Shown: positions 11,880-22,786 of the stretch, piece by piece | Position numbering within the stretch: the stretch's first letter is position 1 | Layout of the letters: every line of letters begins with the position of its first letter | Source of the DNA: Cyrtodaria siliqua | Lineage: Eukaryota; Mollusca; Bivalvia; Adapedonta; Hiatellidae | DNA length: 64,000 nt | Assembly (NCBI GenBank): GCA_037043455.1 | Contig: JAWPHD010010388.1 | Coordinates: 30,176-94,175 of the forward strand | Direction of reading: 5' to 3' | The notes under the pieces: generated by a model | What the model saw: the letters and a program-made list of their open reading frames with translations, nothing else | Database searches by the model: none | What the model was told of the DNA's origin: nothing | Translations under genes and position numbers: made by a program

Positions 11880-12552
11880 GTTAAAGGGGTCTGACGTGTT
11901 TCCTGACCGCTTTACAAATTTAATCAGGAAGTTCGTCAGAAAAGGATATAACCCCTTGGTTTTACAGCGCACTGCATGTTTAGTGATTGACCCCTCTACA
12001 GTCAGTCATTACGCTTCACTTTTCACTTGTGCGATGACTGGACTACCTCTTGGAAATCTATGATTGTACCTACTGAAACCCTAACTAAGGGAGGTGGGTG
12101 CATGAGCTTTCGTCCCTCGGGTTTTCTGGTCGTACCCTAGATTGGTCTTCTCTTTAGCTGCAACTACTATGGTTGTTCAGTACGATTCTGGATACATCTT
12201 GAGATGTTTATTATTTTGTATGTATATATTTAGTTGGTTTCTCTGGACGTGGACTTTATTGTTAGAGATTTCCTTTTGATGGGATTTAGTTTTGTTTACA
12301 CTGTCTTGTCTATTTGGGCGCTGAAGACAGGATAATAGCGAGGATTGTGCGCATATAAAATCGATTCAAGCTAACCAGTAGGTCTTATTGCCTACTGACC
12401 TTCCAAGTCGGTAACCTTGTCTTCACCATCCTTTCTGTTGTTTTTTGTCTCTTTCATTGTAGTTTCAAGTCCTTGTTTGCAGTACAGTGCGGACCTACGA
12501 TGCCATTGCGTTCGGACGCTGTGGTTTCTATAGGACCCTATATATCATTTTG
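11880..12552 (+). mobile_element. R2 repeat with coding tail, inside a gypsy remnant
   Basis: From about 11885 the plus strand reads 'FPDRFTNLIRKFVRKGYNP', then 'LVLQRTACLVIDPSTVSHYA' and 'SLFTCAMTGLPLGN' to a stop at about 12063. I recall this kind of C-terminus from repeated, unnamed retroelement-like proteins of bivalves, but cannot name the family. It runs straight into the R2 3' region (12002-12552), ending at 'ccctatatatcatttt'. Gypsy RT codons lie on both sides in the opposite orientation, so this looks like an insertion. Confidence 0.7.
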
Positions 12553-12760
12553 CTCCTTCTGTGAGAGGAACTTGCCAGAATCCTTTTAAGAGATCACATT
12601 TTGTAACATATTTTGCATTTCCCATTTTATCAATACAGTTACCAATACGTGGTTGAAAATGGATCAGTTTTTCTGACACTGTTGAATTTTCTATAGTCAG
12701 TACATATGCGGTATGTATTACCCGGTTTTGATACAAAACTACATGGTAAACTCCAATCAC
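12552..12760 (-). pseudogene. gypsy-type reverse transcriptase fragment
   Basis: The minus strand encodes 'RIGNCIDKMGNAKYVTKCDL' followed by 'LKGFWQVPLTEGAK', the conserved start of the gypsy RT palm (the 'D-L-x-x-G-[FY]-x-Q' motif). The frame ends exactly where R2 begins (12552). Upstream the sequence departs from the family. Remnant only. Confidence 0.9.
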
Positions 12761-13009
12761 TTATACTTGGTTCAATGAAATCATTGTCAAATAAGTATTT
12801 AAATTCTTCTTTGAGATGTTGTTTTAGAGGGTCTCTTTTTGTGATTTCTCTAAACCAGGTTCATTTTTGTCAAACTGTTCATTCTCATTCTGTAATCCGT
12901 CACTGTAATTTTCAAGTGGGACAGAGCAAACTACATAAACTAAACGTGAAGAAAGGCTATCTCTGTCAATGTATTATTTTAACATATTGAAATGACAAAT
13001 ATTGATATA
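12761..13009. other. non-coding between retroelement remnants
   Basis: Probably more of the degraded gypsy element or its flank. The plus-strand open frame at 12706-12990 runs antisense to the RT fragment and is treated as a shadow. Confidence 0.35.
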
Positions 13010-13290
13010 AAAATCAAACAGAAAAAGCAGCAGCATTTAGGGACGACGGTCAACCATAAACACTCATACAGAAACAAAGAACACATTTAAAGATGAATAA
13101 CATGCCAAATAAGACGTCACAAACACAAAAGCGTTGATAATAGGGCGACCGCCTTGGAACGGTCAGTGGCAAAAAAGGCCGTTGGGAGTTTATACCAGGC
13201 TCTAGGGTGCACCAAACCTCACACTTACTCTACTGTCAACCCAAAAGGGGACAGTGTAAATAAAGAAAGTCCCACCATGAACTATTCCCT
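13010..13290 (+). repeat. dispersed repeat R1
   Basis: Matches copies at 15935-16165, 29395-29690, 47585-47825 and 59390-59689, and inverted at 36129-36430. Shared phrases include 'gataaaaat', 'agggacgac', 'caaccataaac', 'tgacaatagggc(t)accgcc', 'ggaacggtcagtggc' and 'caaacctcacactta', then 'gacagtgtaaataaagaaa'. Another copy sits inside a hAT-type MITE, so R1 may be nested in other elements. An open frame at 13154-13420 starts inside R1 and runs on; I do not recognise it. Confidence 0.75.
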
Positions 13291-13449
13291 AACCAACAAG
13301 GAAGCATTTATAGGCAATATAAGTAAAAAACAAAGATGCTCGTGTATATATAAATACAAAGAAATAATAGACAAGAAAGCCACAAAGAAGGTACTCAATG
13401 ACTTGGCAGAAGCCATATAAAATGCTAGGGAACCTCTTTTGATAAACGT

Positions 13450-13620
13450 TTAAACAAGTTTAACAAATATAGTATGAAAGTGATCATGACCAATAATCTT
13501 ACGAAGTTTGTAAATCACGTCAACGTAAAAGACAGGTTGTGATAGTCCTTGTCGCAGAAGAGTTCTTAAATTACTTTTATATTTGGAAAAAAGATCAGGA
13601 TTACGATAATAATGTTTTGC
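13450..13620 (-). pseudogene. remnant of the retroelement-like protein linked to R2
   Basis: The minus strand reads 'HYYRNPDLFSKYKSNLRTLL', then 'RQGLSQPVFYVDVIYKLRKI' and 'IGHDHFHTIF' before a stop. By arrangement this is the stretch just upstream of the C-terminus seen at 11885-12060, whose first residues continue the same theme. It is therefore a second, oppositely oriented remnant of the same uncharacterised family. Frames break on both sides. Confidence 0.55.
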
Positions 13621-13745
13621 AAAGGTTTACGAAGTTTATGGCAACGGTAACCCTGATGGTGTAGCTTTTTAGTTTTACACAGTTGACGTTGCTTTCGCCT
13701 TCCAGGAGTATTGATAATATAATTTAAAACATGTATGGCAAGACT

Positions 13746-14162
13746 TTAATTATTGTGCAGCATACTTGTTGATATTTGTTCCATAAAATGACGCAACCTC
13801 TTGTTATATGTCGTATTGACGCCTAAGTGACCAGACATAGGAGTTTCATGGGCAAAACAGACAATTTCCTGACGATATGAACTAGGGACCACACTTTGGT
13901 AATTAACAGTCCATTTATCATCAGCGGGGACATCAGGTGGTCGACGGTTTTTCATCAGTATCCCAAGTTTACTAAAATAACAAACTCGGGCTTGTGAAGC
14001 TTCTTCACTAACTAACTATTATATAAGCTAGAAATCTCAGGATCTATATGCTGTTTACATATAAGCTGCGATCTTGATATTTTGTCATAATATTTGTCAT
14101 TCAAACTAATAGAAGGAAAATGATCTTTCAATGGAATTATAGCATCAATTAAATCCATGGCA
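13746..14162 (-). pseudogene. gypsy-type integrase remnant (zinc-binding N-terminus)
   Basis: Reading leftwards, the sequence opens with 'MDLIDAIIPLKDHFPSISLN' and 'DPEISSLYNS' (linker between RNase H and integrase). It continues with 'ARVCYFSKLGILM', 'RRPPDVPADDKW', 'VVPSSYRQEIVCFAHETPMS' and 'GHLGVNTTYNKRLRHF', the gypsy H2C2 zinc-binding region. A stop and frame slips separate these parts. The catalytic DDE core is absent. The left edge of the duplicated block (14099) falls inside this remnant. Confidence 0.88.
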
Positions 14163-14164
14163 GG

Positions 14165-14850
14165 TAACAAGAAGATAATATATAGAGACATAACTCAGAA
14201 ATTATTCGAACCAACACTGCCATTAAATATCACACCATTCTTAAGGAAGTAAAGAATTTTACTCTATACTTAATAAAAATACAGAACTACCTTCTTCTAA
14301 ACTTAAATGGGAACAAAATTATAACATGGAGCAAGAAACATGGAAGGAAATTTATATGGCACCTTTCAAATCAACCTCTAGTTCTACATTACAGTGGTTT
14401 CAACTTAGAAGTATCCATAGAATTTTACCTACAAGAAAATATTTGCCTACCATAAATGCAATAGATAGCCCTCTATGTCACACCTGTCACCAGGAAGAAA
14501 CATTGGTCCATTTGTTATGGTCTTGTCCTGATACACAGAACTGTTTATATCAAGTAAACTATTGGTTATACACTAAAAATGTTTTAATTCCATTCACTGA
14601 GGAGTTATTTACTTTTAACATTGGAAATAATATGTGTACTGCTGATCTCAGAGTAATACTTGAAATCAAGTACTATATATTTTCTTCTAAACGCCTAAAT
14701 ACATCACTATCTATAGCAGCCTTCAAAAACATGCTTGTGTACTGTTATAAAACACTTAAAGAAATAGCCATTATGAACAACAATCTAGATAGAACCTTTC
14801 TATCAAAACTGGCAAAAATACAAAGACATGTTCGAACCTTGCTAAACTAA
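14165..14850 (+). pseudogene. LINE (L1/Tx1-like) ORF2 C-terminal fragment
   Basis: The open part (14326-14850, 174 residues) and in-frame codons just upstream carry a 'KLKWEQN...WKEIYMAPFKST' segment, 'LQWFQLRSIHRILPTRKYL', and a zinc knuckle of form C-x2-C-x7-H-x4-C (CHTC...H...C), typical of the C-terminal end of L1/Tx1-type ORF2 proteins. Earlier codons such as 'FEPTLPLNITPFL' are separated by stops. Endonuclease and RT domains are absent, so this is a 5'-truncated copy. It lies next to the gypsy integrase remnant. The equivalent in copy C is at 45797-46495. Confidence 0.85.
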
Positions 14851-15399
14851 ACTTATTACAAAATGAGTTTCTGTCAAATTATGTAATTCATTGTATAAAA
14901 TATTCACCAAATAATGGGATAAAAGGTAATAATATCTGAATAAAAAGTGTTTACATAGGCCAGTTTAGCTGAACCAAGACCGCATCACTTTTGAAGTAGA
15001 TATCATTGTAATCAATCTCATATGTTTCCTGTTGTGAGGGGCTGCATGGGGATTAACATACAGAGTAGGAAAACTTAGATCTTCACTATTCTTTTTTCTA
15101 TTGTTTAACATGCTTAAATACTTCCTCATAATAATAAAACATATTAACTGCATCTATTGCAACATGTAGTATATAAAAAAAAAAAAAAATGTATGAGCCA
15201 AGTTAATGTCAGAAGTAAGATCATTCTCAATGTGTCTTGTTGCCATAGCTCGAGTAACTGCAAACGCCGGTTACAAATCAGGTATTTCCTATTCAACGGG
15301 ATCAGGGGATTGATCCAAAGAAGACTTGTCAGATACATATGGATTAACCACGACCGTATCTCCAACTAGGCCCTTGCCTATTAACAAATGGACACCTTC
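14851..15399. other. non-coding downstream of the LINE fragment
   Basis: Holds a poly-A run near 15176-15189. The segment at 15240-15390 is present in copy C at 46890-47045. Open frames here, on both strands, are unsupported. Confidence 0.4.
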
Positions 15400-15595
15400 A
15401 AATGGCAAATAAGATTTTATTCCCACAGCCACAGTTTGCATACATAATTTGCACACCAGATAAACAAATTTACGCCTATACTATGTTTAATTGTCTTCAA
15501 GGCCAAATCAATAATAAACTTCAATGCAACATGTACACATAGAGACACATGCAACAATACATGTACACCTTCAGACATAGGTAAAGCGACAATAA
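15400..15595. repeat. dispersed repeat R3
   Basis: Related to 10735-10965 (see there) and copied at 47050-47245. It ends about 140 bp before the first recognised lectin exon. Confidence 0.7.
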
Positions 15596-15735
15596 ACACA
15601 TTAAAACAAACGAGTTTTAAGAATGGTATGTCTTTATAGATAAATATTTATAATGAAATATCTACAAAACTTTAAGTACCAGTTAACTGTAAAGTAGTAA
15701 TTGTGTTAATTATTTCCCTATAAAGGGTTTACAAG

Positions 15736-16959
15736 AAACCGAAAGTAATACAAAACGTTGCCCTGAACAACTGTGTCGCTGATGGTGCCCATATGGTGAG
15801 GCTTACTTCCAGTGCCAAGATGGACGTCTTACTGCAACTGATCAATACATGCACAGGTAACAGAATTGAAACATGTACTACACTTGAAAATCTAAACAAA
15901 CGTAAGACATTCGTTACACAGTTGGTTTAAATAGATATAAAAGTCGAACAGCACATATAGCAGTCAAGTACCAACGTCAACCAAAAGTACGCATAGAAAC
16001 AAACAACAATGACAAAGAGCAATAAAAGGCAAGACGTGATATCATAAACGTAAAAGTGTTTGACAATAGGGCTACAGCCATTGAACGGTAAGGAGCAAAA
16101 AGGGTCGCTTTGGGTTTAAACCAGGTACTTCAGTGCATCAAACCTCACTCTTAGCCTATTGTCATCCCAACGTACTTGCTCAATTTCCAATTTAACAAAC
16201 CATTAAGACAATCTTAAAGACAAGCACCAGACGCTAAAATTGTAATATAATATATTAAGTTCTACTTTACTAATATAAAGGAAATTTGTATACTCTGTAA
16301 AAGAAGTCTTGGACCATGGCAGTTTTCGAACCCGTACAATAATCGCTGAACCATGACATTCGACCATAACCCTTATTATCTCAGTGATAGTTCACAATAG
16401 GTCAAGATTTTTCTTTGAATAGCATTGTTATATTGAACAGTATCTGTAATATAGCAGTATAGAATACTCTCAACTTTACCTTATGAAAAAATCAACACGA
16501 TTAATAGCATTGTTATATTGAACAGTATCTAGGATATAGCAGTTTATAATACTTTCAACTTTACTTGTAAGATATAACCAAAACACAACTTATGTGGTCT
16601 TCATGCAAAAGCTGTTTTGGATTTTTAAACTTTAAAATCAAACAAAATCATGATAAACGTTGCAATGTTGCTACGATTTATTATTATTTTAATATACAGG
16701 CTACTCCGGATCAGAAAGGAATTACTGGATTGACCTTACCAATACCAATGCGGTCGACCGTTCAGATGTAAACCAGTGGGTCTCGTCTGACAACTTCCCT
16801 CTGCCTGCAGGCAACAACTTTTGGGATATTAACCAGCCAGATCATTTCAATACAGACAATTGCGCATGTTTGGCCACAAAGAAAAGCTATAAAGTCGCTG
16901 ACAGAAGCTGCGCCTTCCTGTATTCTTATATTTGTGAGAAGGAAAAGCCGATACAATAA
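15736..16959 (+). CDS. C-type lectin domain gene, 3' part in two exons (copy A)
   Basis: Exon 15736-15856 and terminal exon 16700-16959 join in phase 1 (G|GC = Gly) across an 843-bp GT...AG intron. Exon 1 carries 'NCVADGAHMVRLTSSAKMDV', the first half of a CTLD with a conserved Cys. Exon 2 carries 'YWIDLTN', 'QWVSSDN', 'INQPDHF' (a QPD-type sugar-site motif, known in other lectins to favour galactose), 'DNCACL' and 'DRSCAFLYSYICEKE', then TAA. The four canonical Cys positions are filled. Upstream exons with a signal peptide were not found, so it is partial or a gene fragment. Calcium and sugar binding are inferred. Confidence 0.85.
15935..16165 (+). repeat. dispersed repeat R1 inside the lectin intron
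   Basis: Carries the 'tgacaatagggctac', 'ttgaacggtaaggagc', 'gtttaaaccagg' and 'catcaaacctcac' phrases of R1 (see 13010-13290), more diverged than the copy at 29395. It lies wholly within the intron. Confidence 0.7.
16420..16563. repeat. two-copy tandem repeat in the lectin intron, about 83 bp units
   Basis: Both units read 'aatagcattgttatattgaa', 'cagtatct', 'atatagcagt', 'aatact(c/t)tcaacttta'. The same pair occurs in copy C at about 48615-48765. Confidence 0.85.
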
Positions 16960-17066
16960 ACGTTATTTAAAATGGCTGTCGCAGTTGTGATTCCGACGTA
17001 ATCTGCTATTGTTTTATCGACTTGATTTTAAATTATTATATCCACTTTCTTGAAAAAAATAGGGCA

Positions 17067-18403
17067 TACGAGGGGGATTCAATATAATATTATTATGTCA
17101 CTGGTATTCGGAACTAACAGATACTGGAAATATAAAAAAAAATCTTATTACAATCCTTCAAAGTATTCACACTTTCGGAGTTGCGCTATCCATGACGTAA
17201 ACGCAGCAAAGTAGTCTCCCCTTGGTATACTGTTGAGATACTGAAATAATCCGGCACCAGGCACCAAGGGCACTTCTGGAAGCATAGCGTCTACCAGAGA
17301 GGTTTTTCCTCAGCAAAGGGAATAGGAAAATGTCACAGGGACTAAGGTCGGAAGAATAAGGTGGGTGTTCAAGCTGTACCATTTTTCCTTGCTCCAAGAA
17401 AGACTGCACAAGTTTAGCTTCGTGAGCTGAGGCATAGTCATGAATCAGCTGGATGCCATTCAAAACTTTACTTGGGCGTTTTTTCTTGTAATTATTTTTG
17501 ACTGCTTTGAGAACTTTGTCCTTGTAAAATTTAGCCGTGTTTTTTTTTCCTGTTTGCATGGAATTTGTACCACAGGGCCACTGGAATTAAAGAAAATTGC
17601 ATACAAAACCTTTTTAGCGCTTTTTGTTCGTTTTGCAATAACCGGTCTTGCCTGATTTTTACCCAACCATTGTTTATTGTTTATCCGCCGCTCGGGCTCA
17701 GTCTAGTACACCCATGTTTCATCTCCAGTGAGCGACTCAGAAATTTTTCTAGGATGACATTCTTCATATTTTTTAAGAAAATTTTAGCACATTTTAAGCC
17801 TTTAGCCTTTGTTCAGTTAACAGCAAATGAGGGACCCATCTAGTATAAGGTTCTTTAATTTCAAACAGTTGGTCAAAATGTGATGAGTTGTGCTTTCTGA
17901 GATGCCAATACTATTAGCTATCTTGGAAACTGTATACCGCCCATCTTCGTCTACCATGGCCTTCACAGCATCAATGTTCTCCTTTGTTGCTGCAACAACA
18001 GGCCTGCCAGGACGGTCACGGATTTTAATGCTAAGTTTACCCCCCTTTAAATGTCTTAGCCCAACAAAAAACCGTTCTCAATGTCACGGCAGAACTGCCA
18101 TGTACACGGCACAGTTCAGCATACATCTCTGTTGCAGGTACTTTTAAAGAAACTCTGGCTTTAATGTAAGCCCTAATTTCAATGTTTTCTTCACTTTTCA
18201 TGATAGCATTGAAAAAAGCCACAATATAGGAGTGCGCATAATTCAACAATGGCTATCTCCGTCAATTGTTATCGGATTAAACCGCTATTTTCCATGTACG
18301 TGGTTAGTGAAATCGCCTTCAAATGCACGAGTTTTCAGTGCGGTAATGTAAGGCGGTTTCTACGGAAGCGCATTAGTGACAGATATATTGAATGCCCCTC
18401 GTA
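17067..18403 (-). mobile_element. mariner-family transposon, complete length, inactive
   Basis: Inverted ends 'cgagggggattcaatata' (left) and the reverse complement of 'attgaatgcccctcg' (right) are each flanked by TA, the target used by Tc1/mariner elements. Length is about 1.34 kb, normal for mariner. The transposase lies on the minus strand and is broken (separate entry). Copy C keeps the same ends but lacks about 183 bp that correspond to 18192-18374 here. Confidence 0.9.
17160..18249 (-). pseudogene. mariner transposase, D,D34D type, multiply disrupted
   Basis: From the right, 18249-18037 encodes an N-terminal helix-turn-helix region, followed in shifted frames by 'DRPGRPVVAATKENIDA', 'GDETWVY' (first catalytic Asp, near 17720), 'IHDYASAHEAKLVQ' (second Asp, followed by 34 residues) and 'HPPYSSDLSPCD' (third Asp). 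The spacing is D34D. A stop follows the DETWVY motif and several frameshifts occur, so the copy is dead. The TIR/TA ends lie just outside. Confidence 0.9.
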
Positions 18404-19010
18404 TTAAAATTACCTCCGTTTGTCCATAACAGAATTTTATCAAACGTTTGCCCAGGGTCCAGGTTAAGTGGGTGGGATGGGGTCATTGTTTATGTTGATG
18501 GTGATATATTGTATACCTTTCCCTCCTACGTCACCCGTGGGGCCCAGGGAAAGTGGTGTCAAAAGGTCAAATATACTACAAGTTCATGTAAACTGTAATC
18601 TTTCATGATTTTGCATATAACTTGGTATATATACTCATGTATGATTGATTAACAACATACAAAACCATATTATTATTATTTCAACATTTGACGTATGTTG
18701 CCATGGGGTTGGGTGTATGTGTGTGTGGGGAGAGACAGGGGAATTTCGGGTGGCATTTTATTTGTTTTTATTATGTCTTAAATTAAACGTTACGATTATG
18801 GAATTACACTGTACACAATTGTTTCCTCCTGCGTCGTCATCGGTGGGGCCTAGGTTAAATGGCATCACATTCATGACTAATTTAATTAAAGTGTACTTTT
18901 TCACATTAATTGGTATAAATAGTCGTCTTTGAAAGGCATGGTGAGGTGAGTGATGTGTGAAGAAAACGGGGGTATTTGCGATGGCGTGCCGTCGAATTCG
19001 TTCTAGTTTA
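18404..19010. repeat. dispersed repeat R4, second locus
   Basis: Diverged relative of 240-1190 (evidence there), with two internal sub-units that each contain a 'cctcc(t)(a/g)cgtc' to 'ggtggggcc(c/t)agg' phrase. Recurs in B (about 44810-45420) and C (50398-51010). Open frames in it (18392-18598, 18645-18932, 18758-19090 minus) are conserved between copies only because the DNA is. Confidence 0.6.
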
Positions 19011-19149
19011 ATGTTATCACATACATTACGATGTCGGAGTGGAGTAACATTCAATATTTTCGATAATCCACAAGTCATATAACTATGCATGTGAGGATCG
19101 TATTACCGTTCGGTCTTTTCCTTTGAGCTTGATGTGCATCGGAACTGAG

Positions 19150-19225
19150 TCGTCAATTTCCGTAACCGTTCAAAACTACGGAAATCAACCAGGTAGTTCC
19201 GTTGCTCGGTTTTGAACGGAGAAGG
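19150..19225. repeat. small inverted repeat (hairpin)
   Basis: 'ccgttcaaaac' and 'gttttgaacgg' pair around a loop that itself holds 'ggaaatcaacc(a)ggtagttcc'. Present in all three copies. Confidence 0.6.
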
Positions 19226-19373
19226 ACACGTCACATACGACATCATTCAGACATACGTCGTCATCAAATGTTATATATATATCGGCATCTACAATAAGAA
19301 ATGTTCCTTACGAGGCTTTTGTTGGAGATATGTGAATAAAAGAATCTAACATTCGGGCCTATTTCATATTGAA

Positions 19374-19455
19374 TTTATTAAACTCGTTGGATAAATTTGA
19401 TATGATGCTCGGCAAAGCCTCGCATCATTTTTTTTTTATCCAATGTGTTTAAAAA
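19374..19455. repeat. fold-back element, about 80 bp
   Basis: The left arm 'tttattaaactcgttggata' to 'gatgctcggc' and right arm 'gcctcgcatcat' to 'tatccaatgtgtttaaa' pair imperfectly around a 3-base loop. Also at about 51367-51447 (C) and 44371-44451 (B). Confidence 0.75.
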
Positions 19456-20651
19456 TAATCATAAATAAACAGGCACATGTCGGATCCTTTATATATTATT
19501 GCGACATATTGTTTGATTATTATGAGCGACAATTTGTTAACTTTTTATATATCAAAAGTTATTTCGGCAATTAACGAAATACCGCTTTGCTACAATAGAA
19601 TCTTTAAATTCTATTAAAATGTAACTATGCAGGTTAAAGGTTATATGACCTGTTTGTTGTTTTAAATCAGCAGAAATATAATACGTGTTCATACTGGATG
19701 AAGTTGGCTTTAACATTAACTCAAAGCATACATTAGAGAAATTAAACATTTTCAATAATGTATGTATACTGTAAGATTAGAATGTTGCGTTATTTATTAG
19801 AATTTATAGTATGGCGTTTCAATGGGAAATAGCGGCAATGCTGGACATGGACGTCATGGCAACTGTGACGTCATTCAATAAGTTTACTTAATGCATTTTA
19901 AAGAAATAGTAATTGTTTGTCGTCGACAAATAACGTGTTATACGACACATTGAGTTCATTTAAGACACGAAATGTAAAGATTATATGTTACAAATATGTA
20001 TTTGTGTTCTGTTCATTTAGTTATGTTGACTTTAAAGCTTAAATATGCATTTACTTTTTATTATATAACTGTTACAATAGTTGTCACATTTTTGAAATAG
20101 CGATTACAATTTTAAATGTATATAAACAATTATATGAGTTATCCGTTAACTAAATGATCGAACTGCAGCCAACATAATATAACATTTCAGATAAATAATC
20201 CCTCTAGGACTCTCACCATCGATAATAAGGTCGGATTTAGTTATTGTGTGTGTACGTTGAAAATGTGTTTGCTATATGTGTTTGCATTTATTATTATTAG
20301 TAGAAGTATTAGTATTAGGATTATTTGAAGAATTGTATATTATACACTTCTTATTACTGGAGCATGCCACATTCTTTGTTCTCAATATCTGGAATAAATA
20401 CAAATAGCATAATATTAAAACAAGAGAAGAAGTCTCCACTTGAAGTAGTAAATACAGATTTACATATTTGTTTCATTTACTTTGCATCTAGTATATCCAT
20501 ATCTCATTTAATGTCATTTAATCTCATTTAATCTTAGAAAATTGAATTCAATACAATATATAATGCACGAAGCCTGGAAAACTAGGCCAGTGCGTTTATG
20601 TATGTGGCGTCTCTACGTATGAAATCCCAAAATAAAACGTTATATACTATT
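19456..20651. other. non-coding, nothing recognised
   Basis: AT-rich, with short trinucleotide runs near 20290-20320 (att/tag). The matching stretch in C has a different number of units. No gene supported. Confidence 0.45.
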
Positions 20652-20763
20652 GAACCTAAACACTCGTTACGTGGTTCGAGCCAACCCTTTTTCCCTTCTT
20701 GGAGAAGGGGTAGGGTGGATGGGGAATGAATTTTAATACTCTAACCACGTAATGAGTGTTCAA
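20652..20763. repeat. fold-back element, about 110 bp
   Basis: 'aacactcgttacgtggtt' and 'aaccacgtaatgagtgtt' form the outer stem; a C/T-rich block and its G-rich partner ('ctccaagaa'/'ttcttgg'-type) form the inner one. Also at 52629-52739 (C) and 43079-43189 (B). Confidence 0.75.
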
Positions 20764-22741
20764 GTGCAATCGCTTGAAATAAAGACTTAATTTCGGCTTA
20801 AAAAGTTTCCATATTGTAAAATTAAAATATTTAATAGGTAATTTTAAACAGGTCGTCGAATTTTCTCAGTAAACAATGTTTATAAATGTGTTTTATTTTC
20901 GAATGTCCGTTATAAAAACCGGCTAATATAAGTTTTCCCATCGCTTAATGAAATTTAGGCAGGACCACGTAATGACTACTAATTACACAATTACACGGAA
21001 TTGAGCATTAGTTTGAATACGTTTTGACATGTAAACCAGATTAAATATTTCGATGTTTTATCTTTCATAAGTTTATGAAGAAAATTTGCTGTAGTGTAAA
21101 GTTTTCCATACTTGTAGCTTTAAATTACCGAAACGTTTGTCATTCATCAATAACACATGAACCAGTTTCCAACGATCACATGTCTGGTCTAGGAGACGAT
21201 GTAAATATGAAACGTCATTGCTCACTTGACCATTAATTAAAAAAGGTAATCGGTAAATGTATAGTATAGTCATTTATATATAAAAACACAATTTAAAAAA
21301 TGTAAGAAATATTTGAGTCGGCACATTTTTTAGGGTCGCTCTGGAAAGGGAATCCAATTCTTATATTTAAATTTTGATTTTTATAACGGAGTATAGATTA
21401 ATAAGTATACACTAATAAGTAATACAATTAAAACCTGCCATTCTGAAAAAAGAGTATGACAATGGACCTTTGGAAACGGCCGAGCACGACACATACGAAA
21501 TATTGCAGTCTCGGTTTGATTGAGACTGTTCATGAGCGGTAGTGAAATATGCTAGCTACCGCTCACGCCCTCTAGCCCTAGGTTGAGCAGAACTCAATAT
21601 TCATAAAATCAATAGTACACAATTTTAACCATCCCGAAGATGGCATGCCTACGGCGGTGGACATGGAGTTATATGCTTTCCCATGTCGTACGGCGTAAGG
21701 TCCCAGTATCTAATAAAATTAAATGCCCCAAAGAGCGAATAAACATAATGTAATTTAGTTGGGAGCAGCGGTTATGAAGCCTGCGTATCACAAGTAACAG
21801 CCAAAATACTAAATTAAAAAGCAGACAACATATCCTATAATTGGTTAAACAATACCCAGAGCCTTTTATCGGCCGGAGTAGTGGAACCACCGAATCAAAC
21901 ATTACGTAAGAAAACAAAAGAAATTGAAAATGAAGTTGCGAAGATCTCAACGACTGGAAGACTAGAAATGAACTAACAGTTTTAGTACGGAAATTAGCGG
22001 CACGTTGCGCACAAGCGTGATGACTGGTTGGCGTCATTAAAAACAAATATGCCAAACCAGTTATTTGAGTTATATTGCGTGGAAGCCACGCACAAGCAGC
22101 GATTGTTGTTTTATCGAGAAACACAACAAAGCACATTTAGAAAAATTGAAATTTAATTGAAATATTAAAATGTCTTATTATTGTATCTGCATATTACTGT
22201 TTTGTAATTTATTCATCTAATATTAGTCCCTATTTATTTATCAGTTTACTTTATGAATGTGTGAACTAATAAAGTAGATTTAACCAAACCATGTCTTTCT
22301 CATATGAAAATCCACGTTTACATATTGATCTCGGTATCTGAGCTTAATGTTTGTTTATGCATGTTGCATGTAACACAAATGAAGCCTTACATGTTAAACA
22401 ATGAGAAATCATTTAAAAAACAACACTATACATACTATTTAATTGCATGTGCCTGTGGAGTAAATGCTACTACATTATACACAAAACTGAAGAGTATATT
22501 CATTGTGTTCCCCCAGATTGACATACTGTATCCAAGATAGTAATGGAGGAGTCGAGATACAAAACGTGATTTGGCATTGGAACTCATTATGTAGCCAAGC
22601 TTGTCATGGTATACCCAGATAACCATGATATGTGCCAGACACTCATAGTGTTTACCATATACGGATGTTTTGAAAAGATCATCATTGTTTGGGCCAGATA
22701 CAAACGGTGTAGCCCAATTACTCATGGCGTTACCAATACGT
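20764..22741. other. non-coding, with one small hairpin
   Basis: Contains a perfect 10-bp stem, 'tgagcggtag'/'ctaccgctca', at about 21532-21564. The open frame at 21669-22136 on the minus strand is split by an indel in B/C and has no motif, so it is not called. In B/C a roughly 276-bp segment is inserted at the point matching about 22,215. Confidence 0.45.
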
Positions 22742-22786
22742 GGTTTCAAGTCAGAGACTCTAACCACTCGGCCACGGATGCCGCCA
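22742..22786 (-). other. tRNA-Ser-like head, possible SINE fragment
   Basis: The minus strand reads 'gtggccgagtggttagagtc' followed by 'gacttgaaacc'. This fits the internal A box (TGGCCGAGTGG) and an anticodon-loop-like region of a serine-type tRNA. No B box or T arm follows, so it is not a tRNA gene. Copies at 40804-40848 (+) and 54970-55014 (-). Confidence 0.45.

Noticed and set aside
13154..13420. 88-residue open frame as a host gene
   Set aside because: It begins inside repeat R1. The tail looks protein-like, but nothing identifies it, so it is only mentioned under R1.
18758..19090. 110-residue minus-strand frame conserved in A, B and C
   Set aside because: It lies wholly in repeat R4, has no family motif, and substitutions show no clear coding pattern.
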